NCBI GenBank assembly: GCA_039000515.1
Contig: JBCFYV010009882.1
Span: 57,029,277 to 57,093,276, forward strand
Direction: 5' to 3'
DNA length: 64,000 nt
Origin: Timema cristinae
Lineage: Eukaryota > Arthropoda > Insecta > Phasmatodea > Timematidae
Shown here: positions 1 through 11,316 of the stretch, piece after piece
Layout: the number at the start of each line of letters is the position of its first letter
Numbering within the stretch: the first letter of the stretch is position 1
Made by a program: the position numbers and the translations under genes
The notes under the pieces: generated by a model
Database searches by the model: none
What the model saw: the letters and a program-made list of their open reading frames with translations, nothing else
What the model was told of the DNA's origin: nothing

Positions 1-2323
1 TATTTTAAGTCTTTATATGTTTATAATATAGCTTATGTAAAGTTATTATAGATTAAATGCTTTTGTTCTTATTTCTTAGTAGGCTATTTTGATGTTTAAC
101 TAAAATTTTATATAAAAATAATTTAATTTGATAATTTTGTAGATAAGTTGTCAAATTAAAAATATTATAACCTCACACATTACACTAGTTTAAGTCCTGA
201 TTTTTGTGTCTGAATGATATAAAGTAGTGAAATAACTTTAGTAAATATGTTTGTTCAAAACACATTTAAGAGTAAGTATACCATTATGTTTATGAGGGTT
301 ATAGATTTCCTTCAATGAAAATTTTAAACTATCTATTATATATTCTTCTGACGTTACCTGAATTGTTAAACTTTATTTGTATTTTACACACAGCCTAGAA
401 TGTATCATTTTAGCTGGCTCACAAGACCAATCTGGGTATTCAGGTTAGGATCAATATTTGAAAAAATGTATATCAAACACGAAATTAATATGATAAACAC
501 TTGTCGTTTCTGGTTGTGTATTGAGGAGCTATCCCTCAAAACCCCTGCGGAGGGATTAGAATATAAGTGTTAACTCCACACCCATCCCTCTATCAAGCCG
601 GGTCAATTTTACTACTTGTTAAAACACGTTAAGTTATAATACGGGATTCCATCTTGAGGCTTTTCTGAACTTAGGTTGATAGAATATTTAAATCGGTATC
701 AGTGTTGGGTTTTTAAGGATAAGGGAATATACGCTTTAACTACAGATGAGGTGTGATTCTTTCTGCCAAGTCAATTCACGATTATTGAACTTAAAAACCT
801 ACACGTTCTAGTTTTTTAACTTGAGTTGAAACTATATTTTAATGTCTAGTGTTACTATGGTTGATTGTCAGGATTTTAAAGTTGGGGAAACTATTAGCTT
901 AAATACTGGTTGAGGTATTATATTTTTAATCGTCGATATGGGGACCAAAAACTAATAAGTTTTTGGGTCGTAAAAAACATTTGTCCAAATATTTAGAGTG
1001 GGGTTGGTTTGAAGCTCAAGTGGGCTGTATTATTCCCCACATTTCAATTGTTTTGATCGACGGATTATTCACTAGGACATTAGTTTCAATTTTTAATTAT
1101 GGTTTATTGTTAGCAGCAAGAAATACCCGTAGGTTTAGGAGAAAATCACGAATCAATAAAATATATTTATAAATGGACTTAAAAATACATAATCATTCTG
1201 ACACAAGCTAATTACATATATTACGTACTTAGAGGTATATTTGGCCGCAAATATGTTTTATCCAAAAGAGTAATTGTTAATATATCTTTGACGTATTCTT
1301 ACATAACGTGTGTGGGTGGACATTTTATTTTAATATAATATTTGAAAAATCCAATGCTCTCAATGCTAATGTCCCTAAGTTTTATCAATTTGGTTAAAAT
1401 ATTTTGTTTGGTTACTCCAATGGCTTAAACTAAATAGTATGCAAACACTAAATTATATAGCGTGAATTTAAATGCTCCTTCAGTCTATTTCATTATTTCT
1501 TTTAAAATTGAATTTTTAGTCAAAAGAAAGGACGCAAAGTATTTTAATAAAAATGTTCCTGGAGACCTTGAAAATCCACCGTGACAGACATAATTTATGT
1601 TTGAGATTACATAGGCGATTTATATGAGGTTTGATGAAATCCCGCTTTAAATGGAAAAAATAATAGACTCTTGAAAGATCTTGTTCGAAGGACAGGAGAG
1701 TACAATATATTAAAGGAAGGCAGACAGACAATTATATCTTGGTTATGTTGACACTCATTAGCTAGATACTCGTAGACATACATGATTTGATTGGCGGCAA
1801 AAGTTAAATGTTGGGATAAAAGTACTAGTTATTATTTATTCAGTCGTTGAAGAAAAAAATACTTTCCCAGACCTGACGATAACATTAGTTATTTTCGAAA
1901 CATTTGGACAAGTGGACATTTTTTGGTACTTCCTACTAGTTTTTAATGTTGGCTCCCCAAAACCTTCCATGTTATTAGCAACATACTCTTCACATATTTT
2001 TTTTTTATCCAGCGTACTTTGTTTAATTCTTTGGCGTCTATTAATGGCGAGTCTCCGGGGAGCAGGTGGGGGGAAACTAAAATATTGTTTAATACACTAT
2101 ATGATCTGCTTCCTAGATGTCATTTTAAAATATGTTATATTTTTGTTGCCATTTCTTCGTTTGTTAATTGACTATTTGCGTGAGTGTTGTAAAATAAAAT
2201 GTAATTGAGGATATACACACGCTACCTCCTTTAAATTAATCCCCCCCACTAAAATTCAACATTTATTTCTGCCCACCCACAAACATAGATTTAAAAAAAA
2301 TCTTTGATTTTTCTTTGATCTTT
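1..2323. other. AT-rich intergenic DNA, nothing recognised
   Basis: Both strands hold only short open frames of low-complexity, hydrophobic composition with no family motif. No tandem array, splice-bounded exon, tRNA-like head or inverted repeat stood out. A host intron or intergenic spacer is the simplest reading. Confidence 0.5.
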
Positions 2324-2336
2324 TATTTGATAGTTG

Positions 2337-2597
2337 GTGACCTGGCGGTCTAGGGGTAAGGTGTCAGACTTCTGTGCTGGAGTCCGGGGTTCAATCCTCA
2401 GGCCCGGCACAAATTTATCTGATTATCAAACCCTTCCTTCACCTCTGACAAGACATCTTGTGAATGTGAGGAATGCCAGGCCTCCACCGTGGTTCGTATC
2501 CCACGTTAAACTGTAGGTCCTTCAATTCATCTCACAATCACCCTACCATTACACATTAGTGTAAGTGCGTATAACCCGAACGGATAGTAAGACGTGG

Positions 2598-2632
<35 letters not shown>

Positions 2633-2657
2633 GTAATAATAATAATAATAATAATAA
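2337..2657 (+). mobile_element. SINE family A, full-length copy with (TAA)n tail
   Basis: The head carries a Pol III type A box (GGTCTAGGGGTAAGG) and B box (GGTTCAATCC) and resembles a tRNA-Pro-like D arm and T arm. A body follows with the conserved phrase GAATGCCAGGCCTCCACCGTGG, then the tail GTATAACCCGAACGG and a TAA microsatellite. Flanks TATTTGATAGTTG (2324-2336) and TATTTAATAGTTG (2658-2670) look like a 13-bp target site duplication with one mismatch, so this is a single LINE-mediated insertion. It encodes no protein; open frames across it are incidental. Family A is named here for convenience only. Confidence 0.88.
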
Positions 2658-3047
2658 TATTTAATAGTTGATAATATCCTACCACTCCATCGGGGTTAAT
2701 AAGACAAAAAGATTTAAGTATTTGAGGGCATTTTGGCCGCAAGGCAAAAATTAATACAATATACATGACACCAGATTTAACATCTTCGTTCTGATTATTT
2801 CGATAAGAAACGATAAGACAAATTAATTGGTGTCAATACTGTGGCTATTCACGTCCACAAAATTACTTTTGGAAATTAACATATATTAAGTATAAATTTG
2901 CATAGTGATCTTCCGCAATGTTAGCACTAAGTTAGCATATGAAAATATTTCAATGATAAGTTCAACCTAAACGTTTTTAAATCGCAATGATTAAAACGAC
3001 TATGACTTTGACCAGTTGAATTGTTCCGTTCCATTTGAAAACCCAGT

Positions 3048-3375
3048 GGACTTGGTGATTAAGGGGTAAGGTATCAGACTTCTGTGTGAAGAGTCAGGGC
3101 TCAAATCCCGGTCTCGGCACAGATTTATCTGGTTATCAAATACTTCCTCACCTCTGGAAAAGTGTGTGCTTTAACGCTATGTAAATGTGTGGAATGCCAG
3201 AAGGTATCAGACTTCTGTGTAAAAGGTCAGGGGCTCAAATCCTGGTCCCAGCACAGATTTATCTGGTTACAAAATCCTTCCTCACCTCTGGAAATGTGTG
3301 TGCTTTAACGCTTTGTAAATGTGTGGAATGCCAGGCCTCCACCGTGGCTTGGAACCCACGTTGAACTGTAGCTCT
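3048..3375 (+). mobile_element. SINE family A, diverged copy with internal tandem duplication
   Basis: The tRNA-like head (GGGGTAAGGTATCAGACTTC) and the CCTCCACCGTGG body of family A are present, but a segment of about 133 bp that runs from the A/B-box region to GTGTGGAATGCCAG occurs twice in tandem (repeat starts near 3071 and 3204). The copy lacks the (TAA)n tail. It is more diverged than the other family A copies, so it is either old or a separate subfamily. The duplication gives it two B-box-like segments. Confidence 0.75.
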
Positions 3376-3380
3376 CCTCT

Positions 3381-3829
3381 GTTTTCCACCATCATAATTC
3401 TCACATATCATCTTAAAGTCTGATGATTTTTTATTTGCTTATTTTTAAGTAAGATAAGGTTGAATGGCCAGATATAGAGCATTAACCCCACCCTACCCCC
3501 GTTTGAAAACCAATTATGACGTACCAAGGCCTCTCTAATTGAGAGACGTCTGTTACACTCCATTTGTGACTAAGTTTGTATAAGATTGGGATGGTCATTA
3601 AGCTCTCATATACGGAAATAAATTTGCAGGGTGGTGTTTTTTTTACCAGGTTTAGTAGTTTTAATTGATTTAAATCGTTGACTTTAACATGGGAAATTAC
3701 TTTTTAGATATTAATTTAATAATCTAATAGCTGAAGGTGGTTATCTGAAGCACTACGTTAAAAGCCTTACTGTATGAGGAAGAACGCATAGTAAAGATTT
3801 CATTTTTTGCACTGATTGGTGTACGTAAC
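3381..3829. other. Intergenic spacer, nothing recognised
   Basis: AT-rich sequence with a short T run near 3640. I see no coding or structural signal. Confidence 0.4.
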
Positions 3830-4170
3830 TAAAAGGGGAACCAAGCTAAGAACAAGAGGTGCGCATTACACCAAAATGGGAATAAAACTACGCATTGGGT
3901 TGCAAGGTGGACGAAAAGGTCAACATGTTTGACCAAAATGTAAACATAATTACGCAATAAGGGTGCGTGTTCTGCCAAATGGGCAATAAAACCCAGAAAA
4001 ATGCATACGCGCTCAACTAAAAGAGGGTCGTGACCTAAGAAAAGAAATGCGTCTTAAACGAAAAGAGGAACCAATTTTATCAAAAGATGTGCGTATCTAT
4101 CAAAAGAGGCACGTATCTAACAAAAGAGGAACCGAATCGACCAAAAGGGGTGCGTGTTCAACCAAAAAAA
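3830..4170 (+). repeat. Degenerate minisatellite, about 21-25 bp unit
   Basis: The phrases CAAAAGAGGAACC, CAAAAGGGGTGCG and CAAAAGAGGCACGTATCTA recur every 21-25 bp, becoming clearer toward 4060-4165. Two alternating unit types (GAACC and GTGCGT) suggest an older higher-order unit of about 45 bp. The left half is strongly decayed. Confidence 0.6.
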
Positions 4171-6184
4171 TAGAGACCTCCCACAATTTCTATCAAAAGT
4201 TCTGACAACGTATGATGCTATCTGAATTAAATTATTACCTTGGATGAATAAAGAAACGTACCTACATTTGCGAGGAAGAGAGTGGAACAGGTAACGTTTA
4301 GAGGTGTTGTTCCTCAAGTACGGGTGAGAAACCAATAACCGCAACTTCATAACTTCAATTTTTCCCACTGATAAATTAAATATATTTTTAATAAATGTGT
4401 TCATCATCCAAAAAATCAAGAGCACCAATGGATAGCTAAAAACATTTGTTTTACATTGCACTTAGGATAACGCTTTTCTGCAAGTTGTTTCTCGATGGTC
4501 TCATACCATGTTATAGCTTCAAGCAATAGCATCATACGTGTGCGACCCTGTCCACACCTACCAAAGGACTGAAAACTATTAATGTAACATACTCTTGCTA
4601 GAGAGGGCTCTAAATTGTGCATACATTTAATGTCGTCAACTAGAATTTATTTTTGGGAGTCCGGGATACATTATTAATAAGGGGCCTCTAGCAAGAGTGT
4701 GATACACCTTTATTTGTCAGTAAATTACTAATATCTGGCTACTGTATACACAAGCCATAACCCAGTGTCGAAAGGACTAAACTGTGTTTTGATGTTACCC
4801 TACTTACACGAGGTATAATATTGTGAAAATTTAGAATTTACAAATTTACGAATTGGTTAATGAACAACTTTTGGTACACTATGCTACCCTTTTTCTATGT
4901 AAGGCCCCCTCCAGTTTTAGGGATATGTTTCATTTGCTTTGTCACGTGCCCATTTTTTGGTAGAGTCACGTTTTATTTACAGTCACATGCTTTACCAGAA
5001 AGTAATCTTTCTTTTGTTTTGGAAACTACCATAAACTCCGCATCCAAGCTATTGTTACGAAGGCCAGTACCCAAACAAAATTCTAAACAGAGGCTCTGAG
5101 ATGAATTAAGTAAAGGATAATCTCCGCCTTATAAGTTGTTTTTACTCAATGTTTTCTATTAGTTAGGAATATCTTCTATTACTTCAATAATGGAAAAGGA
5201 ATGAAATAACTTGATTTTCAAGGAAATCTACAATCGTTTCCCCTAGTTGAAAGTGGGAAGAACCGTTTCAGAACACACATCCAAGAATTAAGTCTAAGCC
5301 TCTCTCCCTATTAAATTTAAAGTTCATGAGAGTTTAATCTCTCATATTTTTAAACACATTTTCAACTATTAAAATATTGACAGCAAATAACAAATACCAG
5401 ATTAAAAATTATTGGTAATTAAAAAAATATATAGGGGGAAACCATGTTATAGGCTATTTGTAGATACCCCACGTCTTGTATATTTGAATTTTATTTAACA
5501 GCTCGTTGAATAGTCTTTATTATTACTACGTGTGACACGATATTTTACTGAAATGGTATATTTTTGTGTCAACTGCTTGATGAACATAGCTAGTATGGAG
5601 TTTAAGTGTATAGGAACCGTATGGTAGGAAATTAATTTTATCGTAGAGTTTAAATAAGTATTTAACTCGTATATAGAATGCCTAAGAAAACGAGTTTTTA
5701 TACAAGTTATTATACAATGAATTCGTATATAGTAATAACTGTGCACTTTTCAAAGTTGATATTATTATTTTAAATGTCTTTATATTAAATTATACTAGAT
5801 TTTAACACAAAGACCTGATATGATATATAAATCAAAACCTCTCAGGTGAGCGTTTACAATCGGGTAGATGGCACATATTCACGATTCGTATTTCAATTGG
5901 GGATTTATCAGTTATCAAATGATCTACATCGAAGCACTTCTTATCATGAGTTTCCACCCTGAACCATAATATATTTTACTAAAACGTAATTATTTATCTT
6001 TGTGATGTTATAATATTTTACTTTTAGTTAGCACATCCTCCCCTACCCACCACCGCTGAAGCAAAAATAATATCTTAAGGGAGTCTGCACCTTGGGACTG
6101 CGTGACCTGTTTTATGGCGACCAGGACTAGTTCTACCTCCACTCATATGTGATCAAATTTCGCCAAACCTCTCTCCCCTCACTT
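4171..6184. other. AT-rich intergenic DNA with one imperfect inverted repeat
   Basis: The only structure noticed is an inverted repeat: TAACATACTCTTGCTAGAG near 4582-4601 faces CTCTAGCAAGAGTGTGATA near 4686-4704. Open frames here have no family motif. Confidence 0.4.
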
Positions 6185-6424
6185 AAGGGTCCTACAAACC
6201 GTTCGGGTTATACACTTAAGTACTAATTACGCTAATGGATTAGAAATGTATAATGTTGAATTTAGATGAAGTGAACCCGCATTTTCGTGGAGGGGCAGTG
6301 GAAAACCATTTAAGAAAACCACCGCAGGCTACCCGACTTATATACGAACCTCGATCTCCCCGTCCTCAGCAATCAACTCATCATGAAACTAGTGCTTTAG
6401 CCAACTACGCCACAGAGGCGGGTA
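6185..6424 (-). mobile_element. SINE family B copy
   Basis: Read on the minus strand it has the family B head (CCCGCCTCTGTGGCGTAGTT, then an anticodon-region segment and GAGATCGAGGTTCG-type B box), the body phrase GGTTTTCCACT, and the tail GTATAACCCGAACGG shared with family A. The distal tail and microsatellite are lost. The head is tRNA-derived; no protein is encoded. Confidence 0.78.
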
Positions 6425-7449
6425 TTTTTATGTAAATAAGCCGTATTTATTGCTTGATAAACAATAATTTAATTAGATGAAGTCCTGTTTCTAAAAGTGA
6501 CAGTTAGGTAGTAAATTAAGGTGAGTGGTCTGCGTGTGAATAAATTGAATATCAAGTGGTCCATCAGACTATTGGAAAAGTTTGAGAAATAATGGTTTAA
6601 GGTGTCATCCTCAGGAGCCCCTTTTGCACCCTCCCCACCACAAAGCATAAAATTGAGGTACTGGCAAACAAATTAGTTAACGTTGCACACGCGAACCAAC
6701 CACCAGATACTTTTTTATGATAATGGGAACCCTGTCACAATAGCGTTAATACTCTTGCCAACTAACGTAAGATATAAATAAGTTTGACAACTATTATTAT
6801 TATTATTATTATTATATTAAGTTTATCTCATTACTTAATATAATTAAAATGTATTATTTTTCTCTTGACATTCTCAGCTCAGAAATAATATGTTATAGGT
6901 AGAGCCCCGTTAAGTTGGTTTTATTTTTTGTTTAATTTCGATTTTTAAATCAAAATTTTCGGTATTATTTTGGGTTTATTCAAAATTACATGATATCGGA
7001 AGTTTTTAAGTATTATTTACATATTGAGATAATATATATACATAATTAAAAGGTATTATTGATATCTTATATATTTGCTTTAAAATTCTTGTCAAGTTTG
7101 TCTACATGTTTCACAATTTTGTAGCATAAAGTTAGCTTACTATACAATAAAATAATAATCAAATTACATTATGGTCAACAATTATCTTAATTTCTTCTTG
7201 ACTTTGGGATTTATTTAAAGATTTTTTTTTTGTAAAAGCGGTGTTATTTCGTTTTATAGGAGGATTTTATGTAAAAAGACAATTTCGTTTAATTTCGCTT
7301 TTCATAGACATTGTAAATAATATCTAAAGACTATCAAAGGAAAAAGTACTTGAATTTATCTTTGTATGGCACTTTTCGCTTTATCGCGTCTCACCATTTT
7401 TACAGGGCTCTAGTTATAGGATACAAAATGTTCCATAGTTAATCAAGTC
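6425..7449. other. AT-rich spacer with a (TTA)n microsatellite
   Basis: A pure TTA run lies at about 6792-6815; the rest is AT-rich with no motif seen. Confidence 0.45.
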
Positions 7450-7452
7450 TTA

Positions 7453-8025
7453 GTGTATGGCCAGACTGGAGCGCGCGAGTGAGCGACCTGAGCGACGTGC
7501 TTGAAAGATGTATTTAGGAATATATTTCAAGCGCGTGCGCTTGAGCTGGACAAATTTAATTTAAAGTCGCTGGGCAATATTATTATATGTTGGTCCATTG
7601 AGTGCTAGTAAAACATCTCAATTTGACGTGATATTTGACATTTTTATTAATATTGTTAATTTTATCACACTTGCCACTCAAGGCTTCTTTTAATTGGTAA
7701 GGACATTTATATTACATGTAGTTTTATATATATATATACATAACTGCTATGTTAAATTTCTTCTATATTATATCAAAGTAGGCCTGCACAAATAAGAATT
7801 ACCATTATCATTGAGGGAGGATGGGAAAGCCACAAAAAAATCTTGTCAAAAACCACCCTCAGTTCACTGAGCCAAGATTCAAAACGTTAACTCCTCGTCA
7901 ACAACTATCGAGAGCTATCTGCTAATCACGTGCTCGCTCTCTTGCCAGTTTGGCCAGGCAGTGGTTAAATCATTTGCTCTTTCTCTCGCGCATTCGCTTG
8001 CGAACTTGTCAGTCTGGCCGAACCC
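7453..8025. mobile_element. Non-autonomous DNA element, TTA-bounded, TIR GTGTATGGCCAGACTG
   Basis: TTA at 7450-7452 and at 8026-8028 flank this 573-bp segment. Its left end GTGTATGGCCAGACTG and the reverse complement of its right end, GGGTTCGGCCAGACTG, agree at 13 of 16 positions, and both ends are followed by GC-rich subterminal sequence with GCGCGAG motifs that stand out from the AT-rich middle. A 3-bp TWA duplication is the mark of PIF/Harbinger insertions, so a Harbinger-type MITE is inferred. No transposase piece was seen. A fragment of SINE family B lies inside it at 7800-7915. Confidence 0.6.
7800..7915 (-). mobile_element. SINE family B fragment
   Basis: The phrases GAGGGAGGATGGGAAA, ACCACCCTCAGT and GAGCCAAGATTCAAAAC match the minus-strand middle and B-box part of family B. 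Both ends are missing. It sits inside the 573-bp DNA element. Confidence 0.5.
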
Positions 8026-8028
8026 TTA

Positions 8029-8747
8029 GGGCGGTTTCACACGGACCACAATCGCATGTAGTATGTGGCTACCACGCACCACAGAGCAATGCAACAATCG
8101 CATGTACACTTTCACACGACATAGGCCAAAACGGTCTTTGCATACGACAGTAGTATCTAGCTTTTAGAGGAGTGCACCGTTTGCTGAGAAGTGTGTGTAA
8201 TTTGGTTACGTGATTATGGAAAAGGAGTTTTTATTTTTTATAATGCTACGTCGTGCAATCCGACGCCGTAGAAAAGTTACCATTTTAAGTTCTAGACTTC
8301 TCAAAAGTCAGTTTTATTTGTTACATTCTGAACTGCAAAGTGATCTGGAAAAATTATTCTCGTAATACAGAATGTCAGAGAGATCTTTCACTGAATTGTT
8401 GAACATAATAAAGGGCAATATAACAGCAAATTAAACCAATATGAGGTTACCTATAATTCAGATATTTTCTAAGAGTTTGGCACTACGAACAACACAACTA
8501 TGTCAATGAATGCCAGGTCAGAGAACCCACGAAACACGCTCGCAATGTGTGCGACTGTGGTACTGAAGCTAGGCGAAGCGTCAGTGTTCGGGCCAGTGGT
8601 ACCACACACGCAAAGCAAGGAATCGCAACCACATCATGCGACACCGTCTGCAAGTACTTGCACTACAGTCATACCAATCAATGTTTTTGATAAGCGCTGC
8701 GTTAGTGGTACCATGGGCGTGCGATTGTGGTCCGTGTGAAACCACTC
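8029..8747 (+). mobile_element. PIF/Harbinger deletion derivative (719 bp)
   Basis: Terminal inverted repeats are long and clear. The left end GGGCGGTTTCACACGGACC continues into ACAATCGCATG; the reverse complement of the right end reads GAGTGGTTTCACACGGACC and ACAATCGCACG, so 27 of 30 positions agree. Both ends are flanked by TTA (8026-8028, 8748-8750), as expected for Harbinger. The internal sequence starts with an N-terminal piece of transposase (8216-8434) and then breaks into non-coding, GC-rich subterminal DNA. The element therefore looks like an autonomous copy that lost its centre, the usual origin of a MITE. It abuts the element at 7453-8025 through one shared TTA. Confidence 0.85.
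8216..8434 (+). pseudogene. Harbinger transposase N-terminal fragment
   Basis: The reading frame from the ATG at 8216 gives an arginine-rich stretch (LRRAIRRRRK), then HSELQSDLEKLFS, a TAA stop at 8363, and YRMSERSFTELLNIIK. This follows the N-terminal plan of PIF/Harbinger transposases, where a basic segment precedes the conserved phrase of the type FxxYFRMSxxxFxxLL. No DDE residues are present because the rest of the gene is deleted. The internal stop and the truncation make it non-functional. It belongs to a different Harbinger family from the transposase at 11317-12631. Confidence 0.75.
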
Positions 8748-8871
8748 TTAGTGTGGAGTCAAACGTTCGCCGAAAAACAAGCGCAGAGCTGAAATGCGTC
8801 ACGTGATGACCCCTAAGCCAATCACAAAAAATAAGCGCGATCTAACTACTAAGTTCTGCATTTGTATAAAT

Positions 8872-9137
8872 TATTATTATTAGCACCGCGTCCTACTACC
8901 CGTTCGGGTTATACGCACTTACGCTAATGTGTAATGGTAGGGTGATTGTGAGATGAAATGAAGGACCTACAATTTAACGTTGAATCCGAACCACGGTGGC
9001 GGCCTGGCATTCCCCACATTCACAAGATGTATTGTCAGAGGTGAAGGAAGGGTTTGGCAATCAGATAAATCCGTGCCGGGACAGAGGATTGAACCCCGGC
9101 CGCCAGCTCAGAAGTCTGACACGTTACCCCTAGACCA
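8872..9137 (-). mobile_element. SINE family A, with perfect 13-bp target site duplication
   Basis: CATTTGTATAAAT occurs at 8859-8871 and again at 9138-9150, exactly flanking the element. On the minus strand the element runs from a slightly 5'-truncated head (GGTCTAGGGGTAACGTGTC) through the B box GGTTCAATCC and the CCACCGTGG body to the tail and a short TAA run. Restoring the site joins the sequence upstream of the MADF-like gene at 9264, so the SINE landed in that element's 5' flank. The clean duplication points to a fairly recent insertion. Confidence 0.9.
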
Positions 9138-9263
9138 CATTTGTATAAATAACTTCAGCTTTGGCCACGCTTCTACTTGAAAATTGGCATAGAAGAACAA
9201 ATCAGTGCATGCGCCAACATTCAACCACGCACCATCTTTATTAACACAAACGGAAAGTAAACA

Positions 9264-9721
9264 ATGTCGACGCTAAAAAGCGATGAATCAAAAGAACGGT
9301 CAATAAATCTAGTGAGGGAGAGAAGATCTTTTTGGGATCCCTTTGAAAGAAACTACAAGGATCCTAGCGTATCCGAGGGGCTGTGGAAGGACATTTCCAC
9401 ATACATAGGAGAGCCACGTTAGTATTTGTTTGTAATATATAGCTTATTAGGTTAGTTTGTTAAGATTGTTTACATGAAATATTTGTATAGGTAAACAGTT
9501 ATAATAATCAATGAACGTTTTGCGACTCACATTTGTTATTACAATATATTCTATGTTTCTTTTAGCGATAGCTTGTGCCAAAACTTGGAAGTATTTAGGA
9601 GATTGTTACGTTTCAAAAAACAGAAAACCCCCAAGTGGATCTGCGGTGTGAAAAGCAAGAATAGCAGTTTAATGGAATCAATGAGGTTCATAGAGGATAA
9701 AATAAAACCCAGGCAATAAGT
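9264..9721 (+). pseudogene. MADF-domain (Myb/SANT-like) gene remnant of a PIF/Harbinger element
   Basis: From the ATG at 9264 the frame reads through LVRERRSFWDPFERNYKDP, then GLWKDISTYIG, the first part of a MADF domain. The frame closes at TAG 9420, but a GT donor there and a TTCTTTTAG acceptor near 9565 suggest an intron of about 145 bp. The following exon reads AKTWKYLGDCYVSKNRKPP, then needs a 2-nt frame change near 9650 to continue as SLMESMRFIEDKIKPR, the end of a typical MADF domain. Harbinger elements carry such a DNA-binding partner protein that helps the transposase recognise the ends. It points toward the transposase on the opposite strand. The frameshift indicates decay; a host MADF gene is less likely. 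Confidence 0.7.
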
Positions 9722-11316
9722 AAAACACCAAATTTTATTTTTAACAACTATCATAATTACCAACTCTATTTTCTCTTATTAACAGAGAAATAAACATCAT
9801 TCAAATATTGGTTGGGATGTTTAAATAAAATGAATATGTGGACTTTGCATAATTTTGGATGAATATTAATTCTATTTTATATTTCTATAAAATATTTAAA
9901 CTAATGGCCATATTTGATAAAAGAATTAGGCAAAACTAACATTATTTTTTTAACTGTATAACAGGTCTACGAAATAGGGAATGTAAGTTATAAAATAAAA
10001 ATAATGTTGTTAATATTAATGCTAAACTGTTACACGTGCCCCGTATAACCTTTGCCTTTTTGGTAGGCCTATGATAGAGGGTCACAGGAATAATTATGTA
10101 AAATATATAAAAAATAGTTATTTAGCTTAGAAAAATCTCACCACATTCAATTCCCCTTATACAGTAGGTTTGATCGTATGCTACCATAGAAGTTTTAAGG
10201 AACAACTAGGCTAACTGGTAGTTTTAGATTTAACTAGATTTCAAGTAATCTACTTTTACTAGTTTAGGTTTTTAACATGGATTGTATTAGAATAGTCTGT
10301 AAAATACCTGCTGCATTAAAGGATAAAAAAGAATACCCTCAGAAAGCTACTAGCCCACATGTGGGAAGAGGGCTTCCTCTTCAAGAAAGGCTGCCTACAT
10401 ATTTATTTAAATAATTATTTGTTTGGTTTTATTTAATGCACCCAGAACAAAATCTCCATAGAACACTAGGGCTATATAAAAGAAGGTTTTTTTTTACCCG
10501 TTTGAAGACATGTAACACCTGGTGGTAAATGGTCACAACCAACATTATATTGAAATTGTTTTTTTTAAATATGTTTTAAATATTATGTTCCCAGGACTTT
10601 ATCGAATGTGGGATTAGCAGTCGACTGCGAGATATCAGTTCTCACCATATATAATGGTATGTTATTCAAAAAAGCAGATTAAAAACATTACACTAACAAT
10701 TATGTGGGGAATCCAATGATATCAAATCAAAGATTATTAAAAAAAACTTTACTATTATGAACGATTCAAAACCAAACTCATCTAAATATCGCTGGGAAAA
10801 ACATAATCGAAAAATCTGTATAGCTGCATAATTAAAGCGTTACTTATATTATAGTCGATTAATATGCAATAATCTTCTACAGCAGCTACACTACTCTCTC
10901 TCACTACCGACGAATTTCTTGCAAATGGTTCACCAAAACTTTTCTTATCAAATAATTCTATTCCATCTGTTTTCATAGTGTTATGATAAATAAAGCTTGA
11001 CCCTTTTCAGTATTTAAATAAAGAATTTTGGAAGTGGTTTTGCAAAATAAGGTCACCTTGGCTCTATTTCTCTCAACCACAACCCCCAGATATATTATTT
11101 TGAAGAATTTTACATTTATGGCCTGATATTAAATCTGAATTAGAAATTTTATTCATTTATTGAAATGGAGTAAGATTTATATACTAATTGGTTATAAAGT
11201 GTTAACAAAAAGTTGTCATGAATCTTTAGAATACCTGTGTGTTGAAACAACTGTTATAATATAATAAATATTATGAAATTTAGGATTATAAAAAGTTAAG
11301 CTAAAATATTTCTTAC
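9722..11316. other. AT-rich region between the two Harbinger genes
   Basis: This lies between the converging MADF-like and transposase genes. The 3' exon of the transposase expected after the donor at 11316 could be here, but I could not identify it; a minus-strand open frame at 10782-10976 has no clear match. No terminal repeat was found. Confidence 0.35.

Noticed and set aside
2527..2766. 79-codon minus-strand frame with a long Ile run
   Set aside because: It is the translation of the (TAA)n tail of the SINE at 2337-2657.
4117..4622. Two minus-strand frames of 114 and 68 codons
   Set aside because: No conserved motif and partly over a decayed minisatellite; expected by chance.
10782..10976. 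Candidate last exon of the Harbinger transposase
   Set aside because: Some resemblance in residue type to Harbinger C-termini but no firm motif; not enough to call.
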